Shown: one piece after another, positions 1 to 7,671 of the stretch
How the letters are laid out: the number at the start of each line of letters is the position of its first letter
Position numbering within the stretch: the stretch's first letter is position 1
From: an uncultured bacterium
GTDB lineage: Bacteria; Patescibacteriota; Minisyncoccia; Phycocordibacterales; UBA918
DNA length: 33,058 nt
Reading direction: 5' to 3'
Assembly: GCA_937867625.1 (NCBI GenBank)
Contig: CALMKR010000144.1
Span: 1-33,058, forward strand
The notes under the pieces: model-generated
What the model saw: only the letters and a program-made list of their open reading frames with translations
What the model was told of the DNA's origin: nothing
The model's database searches: none
Translations under genes and position numbers: made by a program

Positions 1-1813
1 TACCGTCTTGTGGCATTGGTGCGCCTTGTGGGGCTTCTGGTGCGGCCTGTGGCATACCTTGAGGCATAGCCTGTGCTGGTAGCTGCATAGGAGCTTGCTG
101 TGCCATCATTTGCTGCTCTTGCATCTGAGCTTGCTCCATCTGAGCCTGGTCTTCTGGTGAGATATCTTCGATGATCTTCTCGTTATCTGAGAGTAGGCCG
201 ATAACTGAGCCAAATAGTTCACCGAGGTTAAGCTTCTTACCGTCCTGTTCGATGTAGCCGATGATGTCTGGGTTGCCGTTCAGTAACTCTACGATCTTGA
301 GCATACCGTCGAGACGTACTTCCTTATCTGCGGTCTTGTCTGCCTCTGCGTCTACCTCAAAGTCAAAGGTAGAGCGTACATCGTCCCACTTAACTTCTAG
401 CTCTTTGGTAAGTGGTTTGCCGTACTCATCAACTGGGAAGTCAAGGCCAGACTTCATGAGTAGTTCGATCTGAGCTTCGTTGAGCTTCATGATGTCTACA
501 CCTTCCATGTTGGCAAAGTGTATGTTAATCATTGACTTAGCTACTGCTTCGTATGTCATGTAGAGGTTGTCCTTGAAGTCCTCGTCGTCAATAGAGAGAT
601 TAGCCTGTGCAAACTTCACGCCTGCTGGGGTCTTAGACTGTAGGGGGTCGCCTGCACCTGCTGAGACACTGGTATCGCCCATAGGAAGTAGCTGGTTGAG
701 TGAACTCTTGTACATCTGAATACGCTCTGGGAGTTGCTGGTAGATCTGGTTCGAGATCTCTTCACGCTTCACACGTACGTTAGGGTCATTACCAAGTAGC
801 CATAGTGCATCCTGTTCGTATACGATTGAGCTAAGGTCTACTGAGTCTGTGTTACCAATGATAGATACTGGTGGGCGCAGTCCGAGGCCTGTTGCCTGTA
901 CGTCAGACTGTCGCATGTAGTCGAGGACGTTCTGTGTACCACCTGCGAGCTTAACGATACCGATACCGTATGGGTTTACAAAGTCTTGGTAGCAGTACAG
1001 GAAGTGAATAGGAATATCACCTGTTGGGTCTTGGTTAGTCCACTCACGAACGATCTTCTTAGTGTTCTTGTGGTAGATGTAGAATGGTGCGTCTACTCCA
1101 CGTTGGAATACTGCGCAGAAGTGAATACCCTTTTTACGAGTGTCTTTATCGTCGTGTTCACGGTGGTCATCTTGTGGGTCACGCTCTTCACTGTTGCCAA
1201 ACGCCTTAGCGGCTTTGAGTTCTTTAATCTTCCAACCACTCTTGACTTTATTAGCTTTGTCTTCTTCTGCCTGTTCGATAATGCTGTCTACCTGTAGGTC
1301 AGAGTAGTAGATGTCCCAGAAGATGATGTCTGAGTCGTAGTCTGATACCTTGCCTGGCTCTAGCTTAACGTCTTGTGGTTGAGCAACGATAAAGTCTGTA
1401 CCTGTGTAGTTACCACGCTCTTCAAATAGAGTGATGATAGGCACTGAACCATAGATTGCAGCCTTGCGTACTGCGTCTTTCCACTTACGGTGGAATGGTG
1501 CTTGAGCGTTAGCGTTAGGGATGATTGTGTCTTGCCATGTGATGTTAGCAAGTTCAGTCACCCATGCTTCGTCACGATCAAGAGATTTGACCTGCCCTGA
1601 TAGGTTTGAACTGACAATACGCTTAGGTAGCTTAAACAGTGAAGCTGAGAGTGTCCCATCGTTTACTTCTGGGAGGGTAGGGTCTAGGTTATCAATAAGT
1701 TCGTTGTCTGCAATACGTTCAAACTCGTGGTAATCTTCTCGCCACTGGTCTGATTCTTTCTTAGATTGCGTATATAGTTTGTAGATTTCGTCTGGGTCTG
1801 TGAGGAATGTCAT
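1..1813 (-). CDS. Phage portal protein (3' end outside window)
   Basis: This long open frame starts at an ATG at 1813 with an AGGAA-type ribosome site just upstream and runs off the left edge after about 604 codons. Portal proteins form the dodecameric ring at the capsid vertex through which DNA is packaged and ejected. The call rests on position directly after terS and terL in the same direction, on length, and on a composition typical of podovirus-type portals: an acidic amphipathic N-terminus, a mixed alpha/beta core with a VNPYGIG-type segment, and a long Gln/Met/Pro-rich C-terminal tail (QAQMEQAQMQEQQMM and onward). No motif is diagnostic by eye, so the name depends largely on gene order. 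The true C-terminus is not visible. Confidence 0.82.
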   Translation of the reverse strand, partial: MTFLTDPDEIYKLYTQSKKESDQWREDYHEFERIADNELIDNLDPTLPEVNDGTLSASLFKLPKRIVSSNLSGQVKSLDRDEAWVTELANITWQDTIIPNANAQAPFHRKWKDAVRKAAIYGSVPIITLFEERGNYTGTDFIVAQPQDVKLEPGKVSDYDSDIIFWDIYYSDLQVDSIIEQAEEDKANKVKSGWKIKELKAAKAFGNSEERDPQDDHREHDDKDTRKKGIHFCAVFQRGVDAPFYIYHKNTKKIVREWTNQDPTGDIPIHFLYCYQDFVNPYGIGIVKLAGGTQNVLDYMRQSDVQATGLGLRPPVSIIGNTDSVDLSSIVYEQDALWLLGNDPNVRVKREEISNQIYQQLPERIQMYKSSLNQLLPMGDTSVSAGAGDPLQSKTPAGVKFAQANLSIDDEDFKDNLYMTYEAVAKSMINIHFANMEGVDIMKLNEAQIELLMKSGLDFPVDEYGKPLTKELEVKWDDVRSTFDFEVDAEADKTADKEVRLDGMLKIVELLNGNPDIIGYIEQDGKKLNLGELFGSVIGLLSDNEKIIEDISPEDQAQMEQAQMQEQQMMAQQAPMQLPAQAMPQGMPQAAPEAPQGAPMPQDG

Positions 1814-1890
1814 TGATTGTTCCTGATAGATTCGACGAGACGGTATCTATAATTATGCTTTGATTATACCAGTTATGCCTATGAATGCAA

Positions 1891-2172
1891 CTACTTTAGC
1901 TTCTCTCGTGACTCTACCCATGTCTTCTGTAGTACCATAGGCTCACCGTTCCTGTCTTTGGCGATGCGTATGACTATCTCTGGGGTGCTAGTCTTCATAA
2001 GGTCTAGGCACTTCACAAGCTCTGAGAGGACGTTCATGCGTGTAATAGGCACGTTGATTCGGGTCTGGTGCTTCACGCTGTTCTGTGAGCCATTGAAATA
2101 ACCCTTGGTGACGATCTCCTCTGAGCCGTCTACTTGAATGGTGGTAATAATCTCTTGCCCTGAATCTATCAT
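1891..2172 (-). CDS. Hypothetical 93-aa protein between terL and portal
   Basis: I do not recognise this family. The protein is soluble and mixed-charge, with a beta-rich N-terminus (TTIQVDGSEEIVTKG) and a helical C-terminal half. Its ATG overlaps the stop of the preceding 58-aa gene as ATGA, and GAGG lies about 5 bases upstream, so translation is probably coupled. A competing frame at 1988-2185 starts 13 bases earlier but lacks this coupling and looks like a shadow. The position between the large terminase and the portal suggests a packaging or head-assembly accessory role (inference only). An empty stretch of about 77 bases with an AT-rich segment separates it from the portal gene. Confidence 0.7.
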   Translation of the reverse strand: MIDSGQEIITTIQVDGSEEIVTKGYFNGSQNSVKHQTRINVPITRMNVLSELVKCLDLMKTSTPEIVIRIAKDRNGEPMVLQKTWVESREKLK

Positions 2173-2345
2173 ACATACCTCGCAATCTTAGCGTAGCAAA
2201 TACCGTTATACGATACTTCTGTCCAGTATTTGACCCCCATATCTGTCTGGTGTCCTTGTCTATGAAGTTTTAGCTTACCAATGCGAAAGTGCCACCATAG
2301 TTGGTCGCCGTGTTTGTGTCTTGATATGCTGACTAACTTTCTCAT
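2169..2345 (-). CDS. Hypothetical 58-aa basic protein
   Basis: This small gene is below common ORF length cut-offs. It starts at an ATG preceded by a near-perfect AGGAGG site whose bases overlap the end of terL, and it ends in TGA overlapping the next ATG. The product is basic and aromatic (starts MRKLVSISRHKHGDQLWW) and contains an H/R-rich stretch, so it may bind nucleic acid. I know no family. The strong ribosome site and ATGA coupling make it credible as a real gene of the packaging operon. Confidence 0.72.
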   Translation of the reverse strand: MRKLVSISRHKHGDQLWWHFRIGKLKLHRQGHQTDMGVKYWTEVSYNGICYAKIARYV

Positions 2346-2353
2346 GTTGCCTC

Positions 2354-3571
2354 CTAAATATGAAACCTTTGCCTTGTTGCTCTGCGTGTTGGTGCTGTCA
2401 CGTTTACCTTTGGCCGCAGTGACTCAAACCCATATCGTGTAGCGTCTAAGAAGTGATTCCACATATCCACTGGTGTGTTGATGATACGCCCCTCTTTGTC
2501 TGTCATCCACATGTAGTTGCGGTACTCTTTAAGTCCATTAACTGAGCGCTTTGTGATACTTATCTGCTGGTCTTGGACATACTGTATACCCTGATTCACT
2601 GAACCCTGTCCCTTAGTTGCTGGGAGGATGTTCACGCCGTATAGTCTCAGCTCATCAATACTCTTTGGCTCTGAACTATCAGCCACGACAAGTGCCTGTG
2701 GTTGGTTGTTGATGATGTCTGCAATCTGTTTGTTGCTGAGTCCCTTTTGGTATGTCACCTCATCGAGTATGTAGCCGCCATTGTATGAATAGATAGCCAC
2801 GACAGATGTAGGGTCGTTTGAGTAGCCAAAGTCTAAGCCATAGCGTTCTAGTCGTGCCTCGTGCGGTATCTCGTCTACAATCTGCCAATTGGTAAAGATA
2901 CGCCCCTCGACTGCACCAGGCAACCCCATACCGTAGACTCTCCACCATGCTGCGTTGTTCTTGCGTGCTTCAATAGACTTGACGATTGTGTCTGGTAGTC
3001 CCTCATTATCTTTGTAGGTGAGAATTGTAATATCTGCGTCTTCACGTTTCATAATCTCTTCGTGGTAATAGAACTCTTCAACTGGATTCCAGTCTGCCCA
3101 TACTTCTTCGCTGGTACGAACCTCTAGTTGCTCGAATGTCTCTTTCGCGATGTTGTTCAGCTCGTTAATGAATAGCCTGTGACGACGTGGCCCACGAACC
3201 TTATGCGGTTGGTCTAGTGAGAAGAACTCTATCTTGCTGCCCTCTGATCGTGTAATCTTGTTTGTCTTTGGATCTACGAGGGGGAAGGTGTAGATAAAGT
3301 CTGTTGCGTTCCATCGCTGTTGTTCCCAGTAGCCGTTCTCTTGCATAATGTTTTTGAAGTCACGAATAGCCCCACGTTTAAGGTGAGGGATAGATTCACT
3401 GGTAATAGATGATAGCTTAGGCGTTGTATCGCTTTGGCTCTTGTCGATAAAGATTTGCTCGATTGAAATAGTCTTAGAGGCTGACGTACCGCCCTGCACG
3501 CCATGTATACGCTTGCCGTTCTTGCTAACTTTGATGAGTTTCTTGAGTGCTGTTGTGAGTATATATGCCAT
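2354..3571 (-). CDS. terL: Terminase large subunit
   Basis: This is the ATP-driven packaging motor and headful/terminus nuclease, 405 residues, of the PBSX/Terminase_3-like type. The N-terminal ATPase has a Walker A variant GGTSASKT at residues 27-34 and a Walker B with catalytic glutamate LFINE at 133-137. The C-terminal RNase H-like nuclease shows its acidic residues at D247 (GLDFGY), D298 (VVADSS) and D376 (FLDATRYG). Length is normal for the family. It lies 62 bases after terS. No strong ribosome site precedes the ATG at 3571, so it may be weakly initiated. It ends within the ribosome site of the next gene. Confidence 0.96.
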   Translation of the reverse strand: MAYILTTALKKLIKVSKNGKRIHGVQGGTSASKTISIEQIFIDKSQSDTTPKLSSITSESIPHLKRGAIRDFKNIMQENGYWEQQRWNATDFIYTFPLVDPKTNKITRSEGSKIEFFSLDQPHKVRGPRRHRLFINELNNIAKETFEQLEVRTSEEVWADWNPVEEFYYHEEIMKREDADITILTYKDNEGLPDTIVKSIEARKNNAAWWRVYGMGLPGAVEGRIFTNWQIVDEIPHEARLERYGLDFGYSNDPTSVVAIYSYNGGYILDEVTYQKGLSNKQIADIINNQPQALVVADSSEPKSIDELRLYGVNILPATKGQGSVNQGIQYVQDQQISITKRSVNGLKEYRNYMWMTDKEGRIINTPVDMWNHFLDATRYGFESLRPKVNVTAPTRRATRQRFHI

Positions 3572-3633
3572 TTATGATATGCTTTTTTAGCTTACTTTGA
3601 TATAACGCCGTGATTCCTGGCACTATTGGTCAT

Positions 3634-4107
3634 TTATTCTTCGTCACTTATATCATCGTTGGTATCTTTGTTAGTGATTCCGCCTAGAATTGGAACTGGT
3701 GCGATCTTCTCGCCTCCTGATGTAACGTCTATCTTGTCGCCGTACTTCTTTGGTTTCATCTTAGACATCAGCCACTTTCGAGAGTCAACTTGTAATCTCC
3801 TGTGTCCTAACATCTCATCTTGCTTTATCTCAATATCACCGTTTGCCTTAATAGTTTTAATCTCACCCATGACTGGCGTATCTGAAATGTATAGTAGTTC
3901 CTCTGCCATTGCATCAGCTGACTCTTGTTTTGCAATCTCGTACTGCTCCGAAAACTGTTTATTCTCTCTGAGCCACTTGAACACTGATGACATCGCTGGC
4001 ATATCTTCTGGCTCTGTTACTGTCCTCATAGATTTGCCTAAGGCTAACTCTTCACATATCTTGTCTGCAAGCTCTTGAGTGTATGTTGATGGTCTTCCAC
4101 CTGGCAT
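3634..4107 (-). CDS. terS: Terminase small subunit
   Basis: This 157-residue DNA-recognition subunit of the packaging terminase starts with a typical helix-turn-helix region (MPGGRPSTYTQELADKICEE, then an SVFKWL recognition segment at about residues 41-46) found in terminase small subunits of Gram-positive and environmental phages. A central oligomerisation helix and an acidic C-terminal tail (DTNDDISDEE) follow. The ATG overlaps the stop of the upstream 39-aa gene as TAATG, with TAGGAAA as ribosome site. Position directly before terL agrees with the call. Confidence 0.9.
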   Translation of the reverse strand: MPGGRPSTYTQELADKICEELALGKSMRTVTEPEDMPAMSSVFKWLRENKQFSEQYEIAKQESADAMAEELLYISDTPVMGEIKTIKANGDIEIKQDEMLGHRRLQVDSRKWLMSKMKPKKYGDKIDVTSGGEKIAPVPILGGITNKDTNDDISDEE

Positions 4108-4226
4108 TACTTTAGTTTCCTAATGATCGTGTAATAAAAATAACCATCAAGTCCGCTTAGGCCTAAAGCTTTAAAGATTTTGAAAAGTACTCTGTCTGAC
4201 AGCTTTGCTCTTGTTGCTTGTGCCAT
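4107..4226 (-). CDS. Hypothetical 39-aa basic peptide upstream of terS
   Basis: First gene of the packaging operon, about 37 bases after the predicted transcription start. It starts at ATG 4226, with GGAG about 12 bases upstream, and its TAA stop overlaps the terS ATG (TAATG), so it may couple translation of terS. The product is basic with an aromatic patch (GLDGYFYYTIIRKLK) and has no recognised family. Confidence 0.6.
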   Translation of the reverse strand: MAQATRAKLSDRVLFKIFKALGLSGLDGYFYYTIIRKLK

Positions 4227-4269
4227 TGTAAGTATTCGCTCCTATGATTAGGTTAGCTTTGATATAGAA

Positions 4270-4298
4270 AGTATAGCATAAGGTTTATTGGGTGTCTA
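4270..4298 (-). promoter_or_regulatory. Promoter of the packaging operon
   Basis: On the minus strand TAGACA (4293-4298) and TATACT (4270-4275) are separated by exactly 17 bases, with a TGC extended -10. Transcription would start near 4263 and run into the 39-aa gene, terS, terL and portal. The -35 lies inside the end of the 4285-4467 gene, so early read-through is also possible. The -35 variant TAGACA is the same as in the 13000-13028 promoter, but the shared spacer motif of the early promoters is absent, so this promoter is probably regulated differently. Confidence 0.65.
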
Positions 4299-4467
4299 GC
4301 CATATTTCAATAACACTATAGTTCTTACGCTCTTTTAAGTATTGATAATATCTCTTTTGAGCGGTATGTATTGTGTTGACAATTTTTATCATAACGATAC
4401 CGTATGCTATAACTCCTAGTATTCCAATTAGTACAATAGCTAGTCCAAAGATGTCGTTGTTACTCAT
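4285..4467 (-). CDS. Small single-pass membrane protein (60 aa)
   Basis: The N-terminal half forms one clear membrane helix (residues about 6-30, rich in I, L, V, G). A basic amphipathic tail with Tyr and Lys (TAQKRYYQYLKERKNYS) follows. It is the last gene of the early cassette that begins at 8361. No family is recognised. A role at the host membrane is inferred from the helix only. Confidence 0.65.
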   Translation of the reverse strand: MSNNDIFGLAIVLIGILGVIAYGIVMIKIVNTIHTAQKRYYQYLKERKNYSVIEIWLDTQ

Positions 4468-4483
4468 ATTCTCTCCTTACTCT

Positions 4484-4741
4484 TTACTTTTCAAGTGACT
4501 TTATAGTTTCAGCTGAGTACGTTGATACTGCAATCATATTGCCTTCAAAGTACTTGTAGTAGACGTACCATGTTTTCTTCCACCATAGGTAGCCTGTTGT
4601 GTACTTCTCTTGGAATAGTTGAGCTGGCTTAATGATCTCAAATAGCTCTGTGTTAAACCTTCTTACAATATCGTTGAGTTCTCTTGAAGCGTCTTCGATT
4701 AGTTCAGTTGTGATGTCTTTCTTATCAATAGTTTTTCTCAT
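4484..4741 (-). CDS. Hypothetical 85-aa protein
   Basis: A soluble, helical N-terminal half with many acidic and basic residues is followed by an unusually aromatic segment (GYLWWKKTWYVYYKYF, about residues 50-65). It sits in the row of small early genes with short gaps. I recognise no family. Confidence 0.65.
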   Translation of the reverse strand: MRKTIDKKDITTELIEDASRELNDIVRRFNTELFEIIKPAQLFQEKYTTGYLWWKKTWYVYYKYFEGNMIAVSTYSAETIKSLEK

Positions 4742-4777
4742 TGTAGCTCCTTACTCTTTAGTATACTTTGTATAGTG

Positions 4778-4984
4778 TTAGCTTAGTTTGGTCTTCTCTA
4801 TATAAACTGCGTTGAGCCTTCCAAAAAAGTCAAGTGACACAGTTACATCAAAGTAACCTAGCTCTGTCTCAAGGTGTCGCTCTTTAAGCTTTAAAATTGG
4901 CGTAGTGATGTTGACTGTCACTTTCTTACCTTTAATACTGCCCTTGTGGCTCTTTGTCTCCAGTGTTATTGTTCGCTTACTCAC
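4778..4984 (-). CDS. Hypothetical 68-aa basic protein
   Basis: A lysine/threonine-rich protein with alternating hydrophobic residues suggesting a small beta fold (KVTVNITTPILKLKERHLE). Its ATG overlaps the stop of the 77-aa gene by four bases, indicating coupled translation. No known family. Confidence 0.62.
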   Translation of the reverse strand: MSKRTITLETKSHKGSIKGKKVTVNITTPILKLKERHLETELGYFDVTVSLDFFGRLNAVYIEKTKLS

Positions 4985-5214
4985 CCCACTACCTCATAAT
5001 CTTCCATACTATTACCCTCTTGGTCGTCAAACTCACAAAGAGTGTTGGTTATCTTCCACTCAGCCCATCCTAGTATCATCTGTAGATCGTCTCCTCGAAT
5101 AGCTATAACGTCTAGGTCTTTGCCTTCCTCTTTTGTGTCGTCTTGTACAGTGGCTCTAAAGAGATACTTAAACCCTTGTCCTTCTGTAAGTTCTATTTCA
5201 GTGAGTTGTTTCAT
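4981..5214 (-). CDS. Hypothetical 77-aa acidic protein
   Basis: An acidic protein with Trp residues (MILGWAEWKITN) and an acidic C-terminus. It overlaps the next gene by four bases and starts two bases after the preceding stop, so it belongs to a tightly packed early operon. I know no homologue. Small acidic early phage proteins often inhibit host enzymes, but nothing here identifies a target. Confidence 0.62.
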   Translation of the reverse strand: MKQLTEIELTEGQGFKYLFRATVQDDTKEEGKDLDVIAIRGDDLQMILGWAEWKITNTLCEFDDQEGNSMEDYEVVG

Positions 5215-5216
5215 TG

Positions 5217-5579
5217 CTATTTGTTCTCCTTGGTAAGTTCAGCTATACGATCAATCTCATCGTTCATTGCTTCAGGCGAAAAGCCACATATATGGCATGA
5301 GTCATACTCTTTTCCCATATACTCAAAAATATTGTGAAAGTTAGCTATGTTGTTATACGCTTCGTGGGTTGCTAGGAGGCTGTCAGGGGCTTTTAGCTGT
5401 GTTAATGCGCTGCGCACTGCATCTCTCTCCCACTTGTCTTTCAGGTCTAGTATCTTTTGGCGAGCTTCTTTAAAGTGTTTCGCTACTAAACCTCTGCGTG
5501 TTAGTAGGTCGTATTCTTCAAGATTGTTAATTTGCTGTTCTAAAAAATCTAGTATTTCTATCTCATCATTAGTTTTCAT
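5217..5579 (-). CDS. Hypothetical 120-aa helical protein with CxxC
   Basis: Mostly helical and charged (MKTNDEIEILDFLEQQINNL at the N-terminus, possible coiled coil at about residues 1-60). A single Cys pair CHICGF lies near residue 95. One CxxC is too little for an independent zinc site unless it dimerises or uses His. The gene overlaps the previous gene's end by 11 bases. No family recognised. Confidence 0.65.
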   Translation of the reverse strand: MKTNDEIEILDFLEQQINNLEEYDLLTRRGLVAKHFKEARQKILDLKDKWERDAVRSALTQLKAPDSLLATHEAYNNIANFHNIFEYMGKEYDSCHICGFSPEAMNDEIDRIAELTKENK

Positions 5580-5790
5580 GGGGTGTGGACTCCTTTAGGC
5601 TCTGGGTGTATTGAATTAAACAAGGCAACTTGTTGTCAATCAGTCGTACACTACCTTTATACATGATAGCTCCAGCAAAGTTGGGCAAGTAAACACGCAC
5701 GTGGCAAAATGGACAGGCGTGGTCGTCCACAAGTGTCCTAATAGCATCGAAAACAATACTAGCAGCGTCTTTATCAAAAGTTATGTTCAT
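5569..5790 (-). CDS. Hypothetical 73-aa protein with CPFC motif
   Basis: I place the start at ATG 5790 (MNITFDKDAAS), preceded by AAAGGA and overlapping the TAA stop of the 42-aa gene as TAATG. The frame stays open to a GTG at 5823, but that would lie inside the upstream gene and has no ribosome site. A CPFCH motif near residue 26 and a later Cys suggest a small zinc-binding or redox site. Function unknown. Confidence 0.65.
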   Translation of the reverse strand: MNITFDKDAASIVFDAIRTLVDDHACPFCHVRVYLPNFAGAIMYKGSVRLIDNKLPCLIQYTQSLKESTPHEN

Positions 5791-5918
5791 TACTGCTGTT
5801 CCTTTGTAGGGTAGAGGCCGCACCTTGTGCAGTAGTCGGTCGAGTAAACATAGTCACCAACGGTCTTTTTGAACTTATGACCAAACAGTTTTCCAAATAC
5901 TCCTATACACTTACTCAT
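5790..5918 (-). CDS. Hypothetical 42-aa protein with CTRCG motif
   Basis: This tiny gene has GGAGG upstream of its ATG at 5918 and couples to the next gene by TAATG. The product is basic at its N-terminus (KLFGHKFKK) and has Cys4 and CTRCGL near the C-terminus, three cysteines in all, like half of a zinc ribbon. Two neighbouring small genes also carry CxxC pairs. Confidence 0.58.
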   Translation of the reverse strand: MSKCIGVFGKLFGHKFKKTVGDYVYSTDYCTRCGLYPTKEQQ

Positions 5919-5920
5919 TA

Positions 5921-6079
5921 CTATTTACTTCCTCCAACTAGTTTGTCTAACACACTCTCAGCCCAAAACGGGTATCTTGCTGCTTCGTCACATAAGTAAC
6001 GCAGCTCTTGACTTGACATAAGGTAGCCGCTCGGCATTAGGAAGCTGTCTATCTGGGGTATATATTTAGGCTCTGTCAT
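5921..6079 (-). CDS. Hypothetical 52-aa protein
   Basis: Starts at ATG 6079 (MTEPKYIPQIDSFLMPSGYL) inside the end of the preceding gene (14-base overlap) and stops at TAG 5921, three bases before the next ATG. Its tail encodes the GGAGG that serves as the next gene's ribosome site. It is soluble and aromatic, with no known family. Confidence 0.58.
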   Translation of the reverse strand: MTEPKYIPQIDSFLMPSGYLMSSQELRYLCDEAARYPFWAESVLDKLVGGSK

Positions 6080-6434
6080 CTTTAGACTCCTTAGTGATTA
6101 TTGAACGTTGTTGGGCGGCAAGGCTGTCATAGTCTTTATCGACTAACTCTTGTACTAAGTAAATACGTGACATTTTTCTTGTGTCGCTGCTCGGTTGGAG
6201 CGCATCTTTTAGTAGCCACTTGAAAGTTGCGTAGTCGCTTAATTCGGCTTTGTTCACCTCTTCTAGTACAAGTGAGGTGATTGCTTGGGCGGCTTCCTCA
6301 AGGTACTCTTTATTGCGTTCTCTGTAGATGTCTCCATACTCGTGTTCAGGATAGTAAGATTCGGCACAATAATCTATAATTTCTCTGACCTTTTCATCAA
6401 ATGTAGACTGTGGTGTTTGGTTGGGGGCGGTCAT
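6066..6434 (-). CDS. Hypothetical 122-aa acidic helical protein
   Basis: An acidic, predominantly helical protein (FDEKVREIIDYCAESYYPEH; helical to the end). Start ATG 6434 overlaps the stop of the 20-aa gene as ATGA and has AAAGGA upstream. I recognise no domain. It is one of the larger members of the early cassette. Confidence 0.68.
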   Translation of the reverse strand: MTAPNQTPQSTFDEKVREIIDYCAESYYPEHEYGDIYRERNKEYLEEAAQAITSLVLEEVNKAELSDYATFKWLLKDALQPSSDTRKMSRIYLVQELVDKDYDSLAAQQRSIITKESKDDRA

Positions 6435-6493
6435 GAGTAAAATCCTTTCGGGTGTCCTAGTGGGTCCCAGTCATCGTCTTGTCGTCTGCTCAT
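6431..6493 (-). CDS. 20-aa coupled peptide
   Basis: A very short frame, MSRRQDDDWDPLGHPKGFYS, with a strong AAGGAG ribosome site 6 bases before its ATG. Its TGA overlaps the start of the next gene (ATGA). It may be a real micro-protein or may mainly deliver ribosomes to the downstream start. Confidence 0.5.
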   Translation of the reverse strand: MSRRQDDDWDPLGHPKGFYS

Positions 6494-6507
6494 CTCACTC
6501 TCCTTCT

Positions 6508-6669
6508 TTAATCATTAAGTAAGTACACGCCCACTATCAGGAGTGCAATCATACAGGCGGCAATAGTGGCGGCAAGCGGAAACACCCACCAGTAACTAAC
6601 TATTGCCGTAGCCACCCATATTGCAATAAGCGGTAGAGATAGTATAAGTATTCCCAATAGTTTTAGCAT
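6508..6669 (-). CDS. Small two-pass membrane protein (53 aa)
   Basis: Two hydrophobic helices (residues about 3-24 and 29-49) separated by a short aromatic loop (SYWWVF) make almost the whole protein, and a short LND tail ends it. Such two-helix hairpins occur among holin-like, anti-holin and superinfection-exclusion proteins. No sequence family is recognised. It starts 4 bases after the preceding gene. Confidence 0.6.
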   Translation of the reverse strand: MLKLLGILILSLPLIAIWVATAIVSYWWVFPLAATIAACMIALLIVGVYLLND

Positions 6670-6672
6670 TAT

Positions 6673-6924
6673 TTATTCTCCTTCAATAGTATTAGATAGG
6701 GTGGCACGGAGGGTGGCGATGCGCTTGATTACTCTATGAACAAAGTCGTTATAATCTAGGTTGCCGATTAGGAGTATATCTAGCTCTTCAATTAACTTAT
6801 TTGTTATGAGGTTTTCAAGCTCCTTTATAACGTCGTTTGGTGTGCCGAGTAGTGTCCATTCGCCGTCGCCAATAAACTTTACTCTGTTGCGCAATAGTTC
6901 TTCTACGTTTATAGGTGTAGTCAT
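6673..6924 (-). CDS. Hypothetical 83-aa protein
   Basis: A soluble helical protein (VEELLRNRVKFIGDGEWTLL, later RVIKRIATLRATLSN). Its ATG overlaps the stop of the preceding zinc-motif gene (ATGA). No known family. Confidence 0.65.
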   Translation of the reverse strand: MTTPINVEELLRNRVKFIGDGEWTLLGTPNDVIKELENLITNKLIEELDILLIGNLDYNDFVHRVIKRIATLRATLSNTIEGE

Positions 6925-7070
6925 AGTGTTAGCCCCTTAGCTTCGTATACCTCTTCAGCTGTCCAGCCCTCAGGTTCGTCTATGTCTGTTTCTGAACACC
7001 TCTGACAGTACCACCAGTTTTCATCTAGGTCGTAGTAAACAAACCCCAAGTGGTTGCAGGAGTCGCTCAT
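6921..7070 (-). CDS. Hypothetical 49-aa protein with CNH and CQRC motifs
   Basis: A short acidic protein with Cys5, His7 and CQRC at residues 22-25: four potential ligands in the right order for a small zinc knuckle. It is bounded on both sides by ATGA overlaps, so it is embedded in a chain of coupled genes. No family recognised. Confidence 0.6.
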   Translation of the reverse strand: MSDSCNHLGFVYYDLDENWWYCQRCSETDIDEPEGWTAEEVYEAKGLTL

Positions 7071-7297
7071 AGCTTCCCTCCAATCATCGCTGTTTTCTTG
7101 TAAAATACTTGTCCGTCAAATCTGTATAGCCCTTTTTGTGGCATCTTAAAGGGAGTAGGGCTTAGTGTGTTATTCAATGTAACGTAAACGTTCTCACAAT
7201 ACTCAGAGCCTCTTGTGTCTACCCTGCTAGGTACGAAGTTATGTACAGACTTTCTTAGTCGGTAGTCGTCTAGTATGAACCCATTAAGCACTTTCAT
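7067..7297 (-). CDS. Hypothetical 76-aa basic protein
   Basis: I choose ATG 7297 (MKVLNGFILDDYRLRKSVHN), which has GGAGG upstream and an ATGA overlap with the 33-aa membrane gene, over an in-frame ATG at 7336 that would overlap that gene extensively. The product is basic and beta-rich, with no recognised family. Confidence 0.62.
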   Translation of the reverse strand: MKVLNGFILDDYRLRKSVHNFVPSRVDTRGSEYCENVYVTLNNTLSPTPFKMPQKGLYRFDGQVFYKKTAMIGGKL

Positions 7298-7395
7298 AAC
7301 CTTCCTCCAATCATCAATCCATAAGGTAGTAAGCATAAAATGGTAAGGGTTATGGCTACAAGGGTGAGGAGGAATATTAGTAGGCGGTCGTTCAT
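7294..7395 (-). CDS. 33-aa single-pass membrane peptide
   Basis: Almost entirely one hydrophobic helix (LLIFLLTLVAITLTILCLL) after MNDR. A ribosome site AAAGGA precedes the ATG, and both ends overlap neighbours as ATGA. Size and layout resemble small phage membrane peptides, but no family can be assigned. Confidence 0.55.
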   Translation of the reverse strand: MNDRLLIFLLTLVAITLTILCLLPYGLMIGGRL

Positions 7396-7472
7396 TTCTT
7401 TAGTTCCTTTCTAATAGTGGCTGTTGTTTTGTCTAGTTCGTAATAGACCTTTGTTTTACTAAGCTTTGACAC
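7392..7472 (-). CDS. 26-aa basic peptide, GTG start
   Basis: Begins at a GTG inside the end of the KGG-type gene, with GAGGA upstream, and ends in an ATGA overlap. The product is lysine-rich (SKLSKTKVYYELDKTTATIR). It fills an otherwise empty gap with a frame coupled to the downstream start. Supported by layout only. Confidence 0.42.
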   Translation of the reverse strand: MSKLSKTKVYYELDKTTATIRKELKK

Positions 7473-7671
7473 GTTTTCCTCGCTTGCTTATAGAGCCACC
7501 AAGGGATCCCGCCGCGCGTGGATTACTATCTATGTGACCAAATCCCTTGCTAGGTGACTTTACTTTACCGCCCTTGCTGCCAATCGTGCGGAGATGTTCC
7601 TTCCACGCCTCTTCTGAGCCGTACTTCTCGATCATTGTCTGCCGTAGCTTTAGTCCTGCTTGTGATGTCAT
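7459..7671 (-). CDS. KGG-motif small phage protein (70 aa)
   Basis: A basic Gly/Lys/Ser-rich protein with two related halves: IGSKGGKVKSPSKGFGHIDS and then AAGSLGGSISKRGKR. This pattern (IGxKGG, GF.., A..GxxGG+ISxRG) recurs in small conserved phage proteins and resembles KGG-type repeats, though function is unknown and nucleic-acid binding is only inferred from charge. The ATG overlaps the previous gene's stop (ATGA). Confidence 0.72.
   Translation of the reverse strand: MTSQAGLKLRQTMIEKYGSEEAWKEHLRTIGSKGGKVKSPSKGFGHIDSNPRAAGSLGGSISKRGKRVKA

Noticed and set aside
986-1297. Plus-strand ORFs opposite the portal, and similar antisense frames in virion genes
   Set aside because: They are shadows of long minus-strand genes without ribosome sites or sensible composition.
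1988-2185. Alternative 65-aa frame overlapping the 93-aa gene
   Set aside because: It lacks the ATGA coupling, and its arginine-rich translation looks like an out-of-frame shadow.
5569-5823. GTG start at 5823 for the CPFC protein
   Set aside because: It would lie inside the 42-aa gene without a ribosome site, whereas ATG 5790 has AAAGGA and TAATG coupling.
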